Below, one piece after another: positions 41,814 through 50,708 of a stretch of DNA of 64,000 bases. The notes under the pieces were generated by a model. It did no database searches. It was given only the letters and a program-made list of their open reading frames with translations, and was not told the origin of the DNA. Within the stretch, counting starts at the first letter, position 1. Each line of letters begins with the position of its first letter. Source of the DNA: Acidicapsa acidisoli. Lineage in GTDB: Bacteria > Acidobacteriota > Terriglobia > Terriglobales > Acidobacteriaceae. Position numbers and translations under genes: made by a program. The DNA is taken from the NCBI RefSeq assembly GCF_025685625.1, contig NZ_JAGSYI010000002.1, forward strand, positions 1,054,001 to 1,118,000, read 5' to 3'.

Positions 41814-42596
41814 ATGAAGCTCTCCATAGCTATCCTGGCCTGCAACGAGGCGGCGAATCTTCGCCGTACACTCCCCAGCGTTGCCTGGGCCGACGAGCTG
41901 GTCCTGGTCGATTCCGGCTCTACGGACGATACGGTCGCCATTGCAAAGGAGTTCGGCGTCAAGGTCTTCATTGAGCCATGGAAAGGCTACGGGCCGCAGA
42001 TGAACTCCGCCATCGACAAATGCACCTCACCCTGGGTCTTTTCGCTCGACGCGGACGAAGAGCTGACACCGGAGTTGCAGACCGAGATTCGGGCGCTGCT
42101 TGTAGGCGAGCCAAAGTTTGATGCCTACTGGGTGCCGCGCCGCAATCAGATATTCGGCCGCTGGATGCGCTACGGCGGGCAGTATCCCGACTATAAGCTG
42201 CGCCTGTTCCGCCAGGGAACGGCGCGCCTGCCCGAAGATACCGAACCGCACGCGACGCCTAAGTGGCCCGGGCCCAAGGGTAAGTTACGCGGCGACCTGC
42301 TGCATTACCAGTATCCGACCGTCGCGCTCTATGTCGAACATATGAACCGCTACAGCTCCGCCAGCGTCCCGCTCGTCCTGCGCAAAGACCGAAGCTGCCG
42401 CGGTCTCTTTGAATTCCTGGCCATGACGGTTGTGAATCCCGTACTTACCTTCGTGAAAAACTATTTCTTTCGGAGCGGCTTTCTGGATGGCCGCGAGGGG
42501 CTGCTTTTTCATCTCTATCACTCGGCTTACACGAGCTGGAAGTACGCCAAAGCCTGGGAATCCACCCGATCTTTGAAGTCAGATAGCCCACGCTAA
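41814..42596 (+). CDS. Family 2 glycosyltransferase, WaaE/KdtX-like
   Basis: The 260-residue GT-A enzyme has ILACNEAANL at the N-terminus, the nucleotide-sugar motifs VDSGSTDDT and SLDADEEL (DxD), and the acceptor region VPRRNQIFGRWMRYGGQYPDYKLRLFRQG. This pattern is that of LPS core beta-1,4-glucosyltransferases of the KdtX/WaaE group. It likely adds a hexose to LPS core at the inner membrane face. The last 60 residues are hydrophobic and basic. It is 30 bases after cyaY. Confidence 0.85.
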   Translation: MKLSIAILACNEAANLRRTLPSVAWADELVLVDSGSTDDTVAIAKEFGVKVFIEPWKGYGPQMNSAIDKCTSPWVFSLDADEELTPELQTEIRALLVGEPKFDAYWVPRRNQIFGRWMRYGGQYPDYKLRLFRQGTARLPEDTEPHATPKWPGPKGKLRGDLLHYQYPTVALYVEHMNRYSSASVPLVLRKDRSCRGLFEFLAMTVVNPVLTFVKNYFFRSGFLDGREGLLFHLYHSAYTSWKYAKAWESTRSLKSDSPR

Positions 42597-42685
42597 AACC
42601 CCGTTTCTTCGAAATGTCAGTTTTCGGTACTTTCCTTCTGGAAAAGCCTTTTACTCCATACTTCAATTCTGTTACAAATTGACGG

Positions 42686-43765
42686 ATGCCAAAGGTACCG
42701 TCAGATTCGAAGCCTGGCCATGTCAACCTGAAAATGCTGGCCGAGCATCTTCAGCTATCACAGACAACGATTTCGCTGGTCTTAAACAACTCTCCGTCTG
42801 CGAAATCGATTCCGCAGGAAACGCGCCAGCGCGTCCTGGACGCCGCCGAGAAGTTGAATTACCGGCCTAACTACTTCGCGCGGTCGCTACGCCAGAGCCG
42901 CAGTATGAGCGTCGGCGTGCTCGCGCCCGATCTCAGCGAAGGTTACTTTACCCGCGTAATGAGCGGCGTGGTCGAGGAACTGACACTGGCCAGGTACTTC
43001 TATTTCACCGCATGCCATGACTGGCGTCCCGAGTTGCTCGAAGAGTACCCGCGCATGCTGGTGGAACGCGCCGTAGACGGCTTTCTGCTCCTGAACACTC
43101 CAGCTGAGATCGACGTGCCGGTGCCTGTGGTGGCAATCTCGGCACACGGCTCCGAGGCAGGCGTGACGCATATCGTGCTTGACCATCTCAAGGCCGCCGA
43201 ACTGGCCCTTGGTCATCTCTACGAGCTTGGCCACCGGCGCATTGCCTTCATGCGCGGACCGAAAGCCATCCCGGACTCGGACTTTCGCTGGGAAGGGATC
43301 GAGCAGGCCGCCCGGGCACTCGGATTGGAGCTGGACGCCAGCCTCGAAACCCGCATCGACGCCGGAAACGGCAACGGAAGCTGGAGCGAAAAGACCGGCC
43401 ACCACCCCATGTCGCCCGAGATCGGCTACCTGCCGATGAAACAGTTGCTTGCAAGAACCCGCGCCTTCACCGCAGTCTTCTGCTTCAATGACATTGCCGC
43501 AATTGGCGCGATTCGCGCCCTCAGCGAGGCCGGATTGCGCGTCCCGGCCGATGTTTCCGTCGTCGGCTTCGACGATATTCAGTCCGCCGCTTTCTGCACG
43601 CCCAGCCTGACAACAGTTCGGCAACCACTGAACGAGATGGGCAAGCGCGGCGCGCGAATCCTGCTGGAGCGCATCGCCAACCCCGAAAAGACAGAACTCG
43701 CAGCCGAAGTGGTCATGGAGCCGGAGCTGGTTGTGCGGGAGTCGACCGGCCCGATCAAGGCATAG
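42686..43765 (+). CDS. LacI-family transcriptional regulator
   Basis: The 359-residue regulator has an N-terminal LacI HTH (NLKMLAEHLQLSQTTISLVLNN, hinge helix TRQRVLDAAEKLNYRPNYFARSLR) and a periplasmic-binding-like sugar domain (VGVLAPDLSEGYFTRVMSG, HLYELGHRRIAFMRGP, VFCFNDIAAIGAIRAL, VSVVGFDDIQSAAFCTPSLTTV). The family usually controls sugar-uptake genes; no target gene is obvious nearby. ATG 42686 is preceded by a TTGACG. The preceding region holds no clear own operator. Confidence 0.93.
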   Translation: MPKVPSDSKPGHVNLKMLAEHLQLSQTTISLVLNNSPSAKSIPQETRQRVLDAAEKLNYRPNYFARSLRQSRSMSVGVLAPDLSEGYFTRVMSGVVEELTLARYFYFTACHDWRPELLEEYPRMLVERAVDGFLLLNTPAEIDVPVPVVAISAHGSEAGVTHIVLDHLKAAELALGHLYELGHRRIAFMRGPKAIPDSDFRWEGIEQAARALGLELDASLETRIDAGNGNGSWSEKTGHHPMSPEIGYLPMKQLLARTRAFTAVFCFNDIAAIGAIRALSEAGLRVPADVSVVGFDDIQSAAFCTPSLTTVRQPLNEMGKRGARILLERIANPEKTELAAEVVMEPELVVRESTGPIKA

Positions 43766-43792
43766 ACGAAGTTCTGCAAAAACCGGAATATT

Positions 43793-43815
43793 CGAGTAGG
43801 ATAGAATCCTATTCG
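43793..43815. promoter_or_regulatory. Operator-like dyad of the second ParDE module
   Basis: CGAGTAGGAT and ATCCTATTCG (one mismatch in 10) flank AGA. The dyad contains TAGGAT/TAGAAT, which look like the -10 element, so bound ParD would block RNA polymerase. It ends 10 bases before the parD start. Confidence 0.5.
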
Positions 43816-43825
43816 GAGCGGATTT

Positions 43826-44104
43826 ATGCGAACAACTCAGCAATTCAGCATTACGCTAACGAACGAAATGGCACAAATGGTCCGTGCCAAGGTCGAATCC
43901 GGCGAGTATGCGAGTGAGAGTGAAGTCATTCGCGATGGACTGCGGACCCTGCAACTCCATGAACGGGCGCTGGAAACCTGGCTTCGGGAGCAGGTTGCTC
44001 CGGCTTACGATGCGATCAAGGCCGATCCGTCCAGGGCTGTCTCGGCAGACAAGGTGCGCGCCTCGCTGGCTGCTGCCCGTAAATCGACACTGCGCGCCGG
44101 ATGA
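43826..44104 (+). CDS. parD: ParD-family antitoxin
   Basis: The 92-residue antitoxin has an N-terminal RHH segment (TQQFSITLTNEMAQMVRAKVESGEYASESEVIRDGLRTLQLHERALETWLREQV) and a C-terminal helix that would bind the toxin. It overlaps the toxin gene by ATGA. The first antitoxin (2385-2678) is of the same kind but not closely similar. Confidence 0.9.
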   Translation: MRTTQQFSITLTNEMAQMVRAKVESGEYASESEVIRDGLRTLQLHERALETWLREQVAPAYDAIKADPSRAVSADKVRASLAAARKSTLRAG

Positions 44105-44403
44105 TCTATCGCGTTATCTATACGCCCGAGGCAGAGGCTCAGCTTGTAGCCCTCTATTTCTATATCGCCGCGGCAGCCTCGCCAGAGATTGCCGCTAAGT
44201 ACACAGAAGATATCGTGAGCCAATGCGAGAGTCTCGCGACCTTTCCCCTGCGAGGCACGGTGCGAGAAGAGATTCGTCCAGGTTTGCGTACGATGGGCTA
44301 TAAGAAGCGAGTTACAATCGCCTTCGATGCTACAGATGGCCAAGTGACTGTTTACGGAATCTTCTATGGCGGACAGGACTTTGAGACGGCATTGCGCGAA
44401 TAG
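44101..44403 (+). CDS. parE: ParE-family toxin
   Basis: The 100-residue toxin has the family pattern: YRVIYTPEAEAQLVALYFYIA, AAKYTEDIVSQCESLATFPLRGTVREEIRPGLRTMGYKKRVTIAF, and VTVYGIFYGGQDFETAL. ParE toxins poison DNA gyrase; some relatives act on mRNA. Complete and in frame, unlike the partner of the first module. Translation is coupled to parD. Confidence 0.9.
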   Translation: MIYRVIYTPEAEAQLVALYFYIAAAASPEIAAKYTEDIVSQCESLATFPLRGTVREEIRPGLRTMGYKKRVTIAFDATDGQVTVYGIFYGGQDFETALRE

Positions 44404-44453
44404 GTGCTCTTTGCTGCGACCTCAAGACCCTTCGCGTACTCGGATGGCGTCCA

Positions 44454-44816
44454 TCAAACATAGGTAGACTTGCCCGCGTAGTGGATCGAATAAGATTCAT
44501 ATTGATCGCTGTCGTCGTATATCTCGAGCTGTGTGCCATTCTCAAAGCCCAGACATAATACGCTGCCCGCTGACATCTGCGACGAGACAATTGCTACATT
44601 GAGCAACTTCAGGAGGAAGTCGGCTTCTTCTCTGAAATCCTCAGATTTCTTGCACGCACCGTCCCCGTCTACGCATCCGATCGAGGACCAGATCGAGACC
44701 GTGGCCAAGGTATCTCCCTGAAAGTTAAGAATGAGATCATGCGGACCAAAGCAAGCCTGAATCAGTGTCTGGCCGACGAAGAAGCTAACATCGGTATCCG
44801 GGCTCAGTCCATGCAT
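44454..44816 (-). CDS. Protein of unknown function
   Basis: I do not recognise this 120-residue acidic protein. It has a Cys in GPHDLILNFQ context (LIQACFGPHDLILNF), a conserved-looking end (VLCLGFENGTQLEIYDDSDQYESYSIHYAGKSTYV), and no signal or membrane segment. Ends with DSDQYESY resemble small DUF6188-type or immunity-like proteins; that is only a resemblance. It lies 9 bases after hom on the same strand and may be read through from it. Confidence 0.55.
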   Translation of the reverse strand: MHGLSPDTDVSFFVGQTLIQACFGPHDLILNFQGDTLATVSIWSSIGCVDGDGACKKSEDFREEADFLLKLLNVAIVSSQMSAGSVLCLGFENGTQLEIYDDSDQYESYSIHYAGKSTYV

Positions 44817-44825
44817 TCCGTATCC

Positions 44826-46124
44826 CTACTTCTCCAGCATCTGCAGGTCCAACGGCTTCTCCAGCAGCGCAGACATCTGACCAATCTCCTTCAACGCGCG
44901 TTTGAGCGACGAAGTCTTGCAAGGCTCAACCGTGACCACAAACGGCAATTTATCGAGCGAAAATCCCGGCTTCTGAAGGATAGCGTTCAAATTGATGTTC
45001 TCACGGGCCAGCGCTCCGGCAATGCCGGCCACGATGCCAGGCCGGTCGCTGACCGTGAATCGAATGTAGTGCGGCACTTCCAGCTCGGTGCCAACCGTGG
45101 CAGGCTTGCTGGGAATCGCTATCCGGCACGATCCCTGGGCCAGCCCGACCAGGTCGCTCACCACTGCGACCGCAGTGGGATGGCCGCCAGCGCCATGACC
45201 AGAGAAGACGACATCTCCGCCATAGTGGCCGGTGGTGACAACCATGTTTTCCGTTCCCCGCGACCAGGCCAGCGGTGAGGTCAGTGGCACCAGCATCGGC
45301 CGGACGGTCGCGGCCAGATGGCCATCGACGCGCTCCGCGCGGGCAATCTGCCGGATCGTGCAATTCAAATCCCGGGCATACGAGAAGTCGATAGCCGTAA
45401 CTTCGGTAATCGGGCAAGCCAGAATATCTTCCGGATGCACCTGCGCCCGTAGCGCCAGACGGATCAGAATCGACAGTTTAGCCCGTGCATCGTATCCGGC
45501 CACGTCTTCCGTGGGATCGGCTTCGGCGTAGCCCAGCGCTTGTGCTTCGGCCAGCACAGCGCCGTATTCCGCGCCAGCCTCCATTTTGCTGAGAATGAAG
45601 TTGCATGTGCCGTTCAAGATTCCTTCCACACGATCCACGCGATCGCCGGCAAGACCGTGCTCCAGGCCTGGAATGACCGGAATGCCCCCGGCAACTGCGG
45701 CTCCGTAAAGCAAATGCAGGCCGTTGGCGGCGGCCATCGATTCAAGTTCGAGGCCGTGATAGGCGATCAACTTCTTGTTCGCGGTCACGACGCTTTTTCC
45801 GGATGTCAGGGCCTTGCGCACCCAGTCTCCGGCTGGCTGCAATCCGCCAGCGAGCTCGACGATGATGTCCGGGCCTCCCGGCGAACGCGCCAGGATGGAT
45901 TCCGTATCCTCGGTCCAGGTGACCGAAGCCGGAACCCAGTCAACTCGCTTGCGGTCGACATTGCGATTGACGATGTGCGTCAGTTCCAGGCCAGCCGGGG
46001 CCGATTCAACAAGGATGCGGGCCACCGAACTGCCAACGGTGCCAAAGCCGAAGATGGCGACGCGGAGCGGACGGGAAGAGTTTGTCGGAAACGAAGACGA
46101 AACGGACGCGGAGCTTTGAGACAC
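44826..46124 (-). CDS. hom: Homoserine dehydrogenase with ACT domain
   Basis: The 432-residue enzyme reduces aspartate semialdehyde to homoserine for threonine, methionine and isoleucine synthesis. The NAD(P) site is GFGTVGSS, the catalytic region has ANKKLIA and GILNGTCNFILSKM, EADPTEDVAGYDARAKLSIL, and the C-terminal ACT domain (about 350-420, TVSDRPGIVAGIAGALARENINLNAIL) predicts feedback control by threonine. GTG 46124 has AGAGGAAG 6 bases upstream; the open frame to ATG 46178 is less supported. It is divergent from a secreted protein gene. Confidence 0.94.
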   Translation of the reverse strand: MSQSSASVSSSFPTNSSRPLRVAIFGFGTVGSSVARILVESAPAGLELTHIVNRNVDRKRVDWVPASVTWTEDTESILARSPGGPDIIVELAGGLQPAGDWVRKALTSGKSVVTANKKLIAYHGLELESMAAANGLHLLYGAAVAGGIPVIPGLEHGLAGDRVDRVEGILNGTCNFILSKMEAGAEYGAVLAEAQALGYAEADPTEDVAGYDARAKLSILIRLALRAQVHPEDILACPITEVTAIDFSYARDLNCTIRQIARAERVDGHLAATVRPMLVPLTSPLAWSRGTENMVVTTGHYGGDVVFSGHGAGGHPTAVAVVSDLVGLAQGSCRIAIPSKPATVGTELEVPHYIRFTVSDRPGIVAGIAGALARENINLNAILQKPGFSLDKLPFVVTVEPCKTSSLKRALKEIGQMSALLEKPLDLQMLEK

Positions 46125-46265
46125 GGAGACTTCCTCTTGTTTGAAACTCTTGTTTACTGCATAAGGGTACGAAACCAAGGCGCGAAGGATTACGGGAATT
46201 CGCGTTTTTCCGATAATACCTGAGGCGATGCCTCCGGGAATGCGGCTCGTGTACGATAAAGTCGG

Positions 46266-46691
46266 ATGCGACGGACTCTTTCCATTTTAATGCTGCTGGT
46301 TCTCGGATTGGGACAGGCAGCTCCCGCAAGCATACTGGCGTCTGGCCTGATGTCCGGTCCGGCTTCAGTATGGTCCGGCAAGGTGGATGAATCGCGCCTG
46401 CCCGCTTGCTGCCGTCGCAATGGCAAGCATCATTGCGCCATGGACTCGGAAGCGTCACAGGCGGTTGACTCCAGCGGCGAGACGACGATTTCCGCTCTGG
46501 ACTCATGCCCGTTCATGCCCCACGCGTTGACTTCGACCGCTCCATCGGTCATGGCAATCGCGGCTTCGGCGGCCAATTCATCGGCCCTCGCGTCCGAGCT
46601 ACGCGTCGAGCACGGCGTCGTCACAGCAGCTCAAATGAGCGAACGCCGCAGCTGGTCTCAGCGCGGACCGCCCGAAGCGCAAATCCTCTAA
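46266..46691 (+). CDS. Secreted Cys/His-rich protein of unknown function
   Basis: The 141-residue protein has a signal peptide (about 1-20, ILMLLVLGLGQAAPA) and a metal-like cluster LPACCRRNGKHHCAM, with a further Cys-Pro-Phe-Met (CPFMPH). The C-terminal 60 residues are low-complexity Ala/Ser. The CC-x4-HHC-x-M arrangement suggests copper or zinc binding. It precedes a TonB receptor by 155 bases and may be part of the same metal-uptake unit; the link is inference. No family was assigned. Confidence 0.6.
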   Translation: MRRTLSILMLLVLGLGQAAPASILASGLMSGPASVWSGKVDESRLPACCRRNGKHHCAMDSEASQAVDSSGETTISALDSCPFMPHALTSTAPSVMAIAASAANSSALASELRVEHGVVTAAQMSERRSWSQRGPPEAQIL

Positions 46692-46846
46692 AATTCCCAT
46701 CTTCAATTCCACTCCGGGCCTGATCACCGGGGGAAGCCGTGCGATTCAAGACGCGGCTAACAGCGGCACGACTGATAGCCAATATCGGCCTGCCGGGCGC
46801 GAGTGCATCTACTAACTCGCATTCCTGTTTCATTTTTGGAGTTTGT

Positions 46847-49153
46847 ATGCGTTTACGTACTTTAATTACTGTGGCCTTCCTGTCGTTATGGGCAGCTTTT
46901 GGATCGATTCCGAGCCTGGCTACAGTATTTTCTTCTCTGCATGGCGTGGTTCACGATGGACAGCATTTTCCTGTCAAGGGAGCGGAAGTTACGATACACG
47001 CCGCTGATTCGGACTTCGAATTGACGGCAACAACCGATGGTAACGGCCAGTTCGATCTGGCTTCTGTGCCGCTCGGCACCTATCGCATTCACGTAGAGGC
47101 CAACGGATTCTCCGACGCGGAAGAAGTCGTGACTCTGCTCTCGGGGACCCATCCTGTGTTGCACTTCGCCCTGAATGTAGCCAGTCTCAAGACAACCGTC
47201 ACAGTCAATGGAACGGAGAGCCTGGTCGACTCCGTCACGCCTACGACCCTGGTTTCGCGCGCGGATATTGACGAAACCCCAGGCGCCGGCCGCACCATCG
47301 GCTCGCAGATGATCACCGACTACGTCCCCGGCGCATATATGACCCACGACATGCTCCACATGCGCGGCGGCCACCAGACCACCTGGCTTCTCGATGGAAT
47401 CGCGATTCCCAATACCAAGATCGCCTCCAACGTCGGCCCGCAGATCGATCCCAAAGACATCGACCAGTTGGAAGTCGAGCGCGGCAGCTACGATTCGGAG
47501 ATCGGCGACCGCACCTACGGCGCCTTCAACGTGCTGCCAAGAAGCGGCTTTGAACGCAATCGCGACGCCGAGTTGCTGGTAACGGGCGGCACCTACGATA
47601 CTGGCGAAACCCAGCTCTCGCTAGGCGATCACTCCGCCCGAACCGCCTGGTACACAAGCGTCACCGGCTCGCGTTCCAACTACGGCCTGGCTACGCCGGT
47701 AGCGGCTGTCTTTCACGACGCGACCAACTCCGAGAGCGTTTTCGCGTCCGTAGTGCGCAACCAGACCCCGAAAGACCAGCTCCGGTTCACCGGGCAGTTC
47801 CGCAATGATCACTTCGATGTACCCTACGATCCCAGCAACACCGATTACGAATTCACCTCGGGCTACTACGACTCTTTCGGCCTCCGCGACGCGCAGACCG
47901 AGCACGATGGGTTTCTCATCGCCAACTGGGTGCACACCATCTCGTCCAAGGCAATGTTCCAGATCGCTCCCTTCTACCACCTCAACGAATCCGACTACGA
48001 CTCGCTTCCGACCGATCCGACCGTGGCGACCACGTGGCACCAGCGATCCAACTACGCCGGCGCACAAGCCGACCTCCGCGCTGACGTAGGCAAGAGAAAC
48101 AGCTTCTCCGGCGGCCTGTACTCGTTTTTCCAGAACGAGAGCGACCTCTTCGGGTTCATCGTCAACGACGGCTCAGCGCAATCCCAGCCCAACACCACAG
48201 GCGTGGCCAACGCAGGGCTAGTCGAGTTCTACATTTCCGACCACCTGCGCGTGAACCAATGGATCACGCTCCTTGGCGGAATGCGCTTCTCGATCTACCA
48301 CGGTGGTCTCGACGAGAGCGCGGCCTACCCACGCATCGGCGCAACAGCGGAGATCCCCAAGCTGCACTGGGTCCTGCGCGGCTATTACGGACACTTCTTC
48401 CAGCCCGCCCCGCTAGAAACCGTCTCAGCCTCCGTGCTGAACTACGCAAGCAACCTGCCGGCCGGCGAAAACACCTTCACTCCCATCCCGTCCGAACGCG
48501 ACGAAGAGCACCAATTCGGCATTCAGATCCCCTACAAAGGCTGGGTGCTCGATGTCACCAACGTGAAGAACCGTGTGAACAATTTTCTCGATCACTCGAA
48601 CCTCGGCGAATCGAATATGTATTTCCCGATTGCCGTCGACGGCGCATTGGTTCGGGCCTGGGAAACAACGCTCCGTTCGCCGCGACTGGCGAAACTCGGG
48701 CAGTTTCATTTGACGTATTCCAATCAGATCGCCGAGCAGCGCGGCAACATCATTGGCGGATTCACCTGCAGTATTCCCAACGACCCGGCCTGCTATCTCG
48801 GCCCGGACTACACCCCGGTTGACCACGATCAACGCGACACCCTGAACACCGGATTCACGACCAATCTTCCGGTGCATACATGGTTCTCGACGAACGTGTA
48901 CTACGGCTCAGGATTTACGAATGGCCTTGCGGGTGCCAACGAGGGCCCGTACAACGGAGCGTACCTGCCGGCGCACACTACCTTTGATATTTCAGGCGGC
49001 CATGCGTTCGGCGAACGGCTTCACCTGTCAGCAAGCGTGCTCAATGTTACCAACCACCGCGTCCTGCTCGATAACTCAGTTACCATCGGCGGATTCCACT
49101 ACAACGATCCGCGCATAATTTCAGCGCAGTTGAAGTATCGCTTTCACTTTTGA
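46847..49153 (+). CDS. TonB-dependent receptor with carboxypeptidase-like N-terminal domain
   Basis: The 768-residue outer-membrane protein has a signal peptide (about 1-25), a carboxypeptidase-regulatory-like beta domain (about 30-110; VVHDGQHFPVKGAEVTIHAAD, DGNGQFDLASVPLGTYRIHVEANGF), a plug (about 135-240; MRGGHQTTWLLDGIAIPNT, IDQLEVERGSYDSEIGDRTYGAFNVLPRSG) and a 22-strand-type barrel ending with a terminal Phe (YRFHF). It is the oar/SusC-like layout common in Acidobacteria. The ligand is unknown; the preceding Cys/His-rich protein suggests a metal. ATG 46847 has GGAG 6 bases upstream; a longer reading from 46739 lacks a signal peptide. Confidence 0.9.
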   Translation: MRLRTLITVAFLSLWAAFGSIPSLATVFSSLHGVVHDGQHFPVKGAEVTIHAADSDFELTATTDGNGQFDLASVPLGTYRIHVEANGFSDAEEVVTLLSGTHPVLHFALNVASLKTTVTVNGTESLVDSVTPTTLVSRADIDETPGAGRTIGSQMITDYVPGAYMTHDMLHMRGGHQTTWLLDGIAIPNTKIASNVGPQIDPKDIDQLEVERGSYDSEIGDRTYGAFNVLPRSGFERNRDAELLVTGGTYDTGETQLSLGDHSARTAWYTSVTGSRSNYGLATPVAAVFHDATNSESVFASVVRNQTPKDQLRFTGQFRNDHFDVPYDPSNTDYEFTSGYYDSFGLRDAQTEHDGFLIANWVHTISSKAMFQIAPFYHLNESDYDSLPTDPTVATTWHQRSNYAGAQADLRADVGKRNSFSGGLYSFFQNESDLFGFIVNDGSAQSQPNTTGVANAGLVEFYISDHLRVNQWITLLGGMRFSIYHGGLDESAAYPRIGATAEIPKLHWVLRGYYGHFFQPAPLETVSASVLNYASNLPAGENTFTPIPSERDEEHQFGIQIPYKGWVLDVTNVKNRVNNFLDHSNLGESNMYFPIAVDGALVRAWETTLRSPRLAKLGQFHLTYSNQIAEQRGNIIGGFTCSIPNDPACYLGPDYTPVDHDQRDTLNTGFTTNLPVHTWFSTNVYYGSGFTNGLAGANEGPYNGAYLPAHTTFDISGGHAFGERLHLSASVLNVTNHRVLLDNSVTIGGFHYNDPRIISAQLKYRFHF

Positions 49154-49177
49154 TCTGCAACGACAGGAATTAACTTG

Positions 49178-49264
49178 CCTCCACGGACGGAAGTCGTGTA
49201 ATGTTTGCGCGCGTAGCGGCGAAGACATCCAGCACAATTCCGCTATAGATTAAACCCGTGGAGG
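49178..49264 (+). promoter_or_regulatory. Long-range inverted repeat in the aqpZ leader
   Basis: CCTCCACGG (49178-49186) and CCGTGGAGG (49256-49264) are perfect complements 69 bases apart. The downstream arm contains part of the SD (GGAGGAG, 49260-49266) of aqpZ, so pairing would hide it. Confidence 0.35.
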
Positions 49265-49270
49265 AGTCCC

Positions 49271-49969
49271 GTGTCTCTCATTAAGCGCTCGTTCGCTGAG
49301 TGTTTTGGAACTTTTTGGTTAGTCTTTGGCGGATGTGGCAGCGCGGTGTTTGCCGCTGCCTATCCGACCCTCGGCATCGGATTCGCCGGGGTCGCGCTGG
49401 CCTTTGGGCTGACGGTGCTGACCATGGCCTTCGCCATCGGCCACATCTCCGGATGCCACCTGAACCCGGCCGTCACTGCAGGACTCGTGGCAGGCAAGCG
49501 ATTCCCCGCCAGCGAGGCCTTGCCTTACATCCTCGCGCAGGTTGTTGGAGCAGTTCTTGCAGCCGGTGTGCTGTTCGTAATCGCCAGCGGCAAGGCCGGC
49601 TTCAGCCTTGCCGGAGGATTCGCCTCCAACGGCTACGGTGACCACTCCCCCGATCATTACTCACTCATGGCCTGCCTCGTGGCGGAGATCGTGCTGACTG
49701 CGTTCTTCCTCATCGTCATCATGGGATCGACCGACTCACGCGCCCCCAAGGGCTTCGCGCCCATCGCCATCGGGCTCTGCCTCACGCTGATTCATCTCAT
49801 CAGCATTCCCATCACCAACACTTCGGTGAATCCAGCGCGCAGCACCGGCCAGGCGCTATTCGTGCAAGGATGGGCGCTCGAACAACTCTGGCTCTTCTGG
49901 GTGGCTCCGCTCGTTGGCGGCATTCTCGGCGGCCTCATCTACAACGGACTGTTCGGGAAAGAAAATTAA
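49271..49969 (+). CDS. aqpZ: Aquaporin Z
   Basis: The 232-residue channel has six membrane helices and both NPA boxes ([31 protein letters not shown]). The selectivity-filter Arg follows the second NPA, as in water-specific AqpZ rather than glycerol facilitators. Start GTG 49271 has GGAGGAG 4 bases upstream. It is transcribed toward the sirtuin gene; a hairpin at 50000-50022 may end it. Confidence 0.95.
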   Translation: MSLIKRSFAECFGTFWLVFGGCGSAVFAAAYPTLGIGFAGVALAFGLTVLTMAFAIGHISGCHLNPAVTAGLVAGKRFPASEALPYILAQVVGAVLAAGVLFVIASGKAGFSLAGGFASNGYGDHSPDHYSLMACLVAEIVLTAFFLIVIMGSTDSRAPKGFAPIAIGLCLTLIHLISIPITNTSVNPARSTGQALFVQGWALEQLWLFWVAPLVGGILGGLIYNGLFGKEN

Positions 49970-49982
49970 GTCCACAATTGCT

Positions 49983-50699
49983 TCAACTCACAGACAGCAG
50001 GCCGGGGAGCACTTCCCCGGCCTTTCCTGTCACCACGTGCGTAAAGGCAGATGCATTCAGCGGAGCTTCCGGACCGACATAAACAGTCCTCGCGCCGCCC
50101 TGCCGCGCCCAGTGGACAAAGTTGGCCGCCGGATAAACAGACCCCGAAGTACCAACGACAAGCATCAGCGTAGAGCGGCGAATCTCGACCGTGATCCAAT
50201 CCATCTCCAGCGGCGTTTCGCCAAACCAGACGATGTGCGGACGCAGCAGCGCTCCACAGGCACATCGCGCAACGTTGGCCAGTGTTGGATAGAGCGCGTG
50301 ATCTGTTTGCGGCGGTTCGCCGCACTCCTCGCTGCATCGCGATGTAAACAGCTCCCCATGCATGTGGACGAGACGCCGCGAACCGGCTTTCTCATGCAGA
50401 TTGTCCACGTTCTGCGTGCATAGAAGATAACGCTCGCCTAACTCCGACTCCAGCTTTGCCAGCGCAAGATGCCCAGGGTTCGGCTGCGCTTTTTCCGCAG
50501 CCTCGCGCCGGGCCGAATAGAACTGCCAGACAAGCTCAGCGTTGCGATCCCATGCCTCCGGCGTGCAGACATCCTCAATACGATGGCCTTCCCAAAGCCC
50601 ATCCGCAGCGCGAAAGGTCGGCAAACCGCTTTCCGCGCTGATCCCAGCGCCTGTGAGCACAAATACCTGATCCTCTGCGGTGATTTCAATCGTCGACAC
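49983..50699 (-). CDS. cobB: NAD-dependent protein deacylase (sirtuin)
   Basis: The 238-residue Sir2 enzyme has the NAD motifs GAGISAESGLPTFR, TQNVDNLHEKAGS and HMHGE (catalytic His), and four zinc Cys in RCSEECG and ARCACGALLRPHIVWFGE. VGTSGSVYPAANF is the ribose-binding strand. It removes acetyl or succinyl groups from Lys in the cytoplasm, giving nicotinamide and O-acyl-ADP-ribose. It is 10 bases downstream of the quinone oxidoreductase gene, so the two form an operon. Confidence 0.94.
   Translation of the reverse strand: MSTIEITAEDQVFVLTGAGISAESGLPTFRAADGLWEGHRIEDVCTPEAWDRNAELVWQFYSARREAAEKAQPNPGHLALAKLESELGERYLLCTQNVDNLHEKAGSRRLVHMHGELFTSRCSEECGEPPQTDHALYPTLANVARCACGALLRPHIVWFGETPLEMDWITVEIRRSTLMLVVGTSGSVYPAANFVHWARQGGARTVYVGPEAPLNASAFTHVVTGKAGEVLPGLLSVS
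50000..50022 (+). terminator. Hairpin at the 3' end of the sirtuin gene
   Basis: GGCCGGGGA and TCCCCGGCC (arms 50000-50008 and 50014-50022) pair perfectly around GCACT and are followed by TTT on the plus strand. It would terminate aqpZ although it lies inside the last codons of the convergent sirtuin. The T tract is short. Confidence 0.4.
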
Positions 50700-50708
50700 A
50701 AGAGTCCT

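Noticed and set aside
48031-48036. CACGTG words at other places (for example 8633, 13553, 29651, 48031, 62388) as further parS sites
   Set aside because: Only the central six bases match; the flanking TGTTC/GAACA arms are absent, and most lie inside coding sequence.
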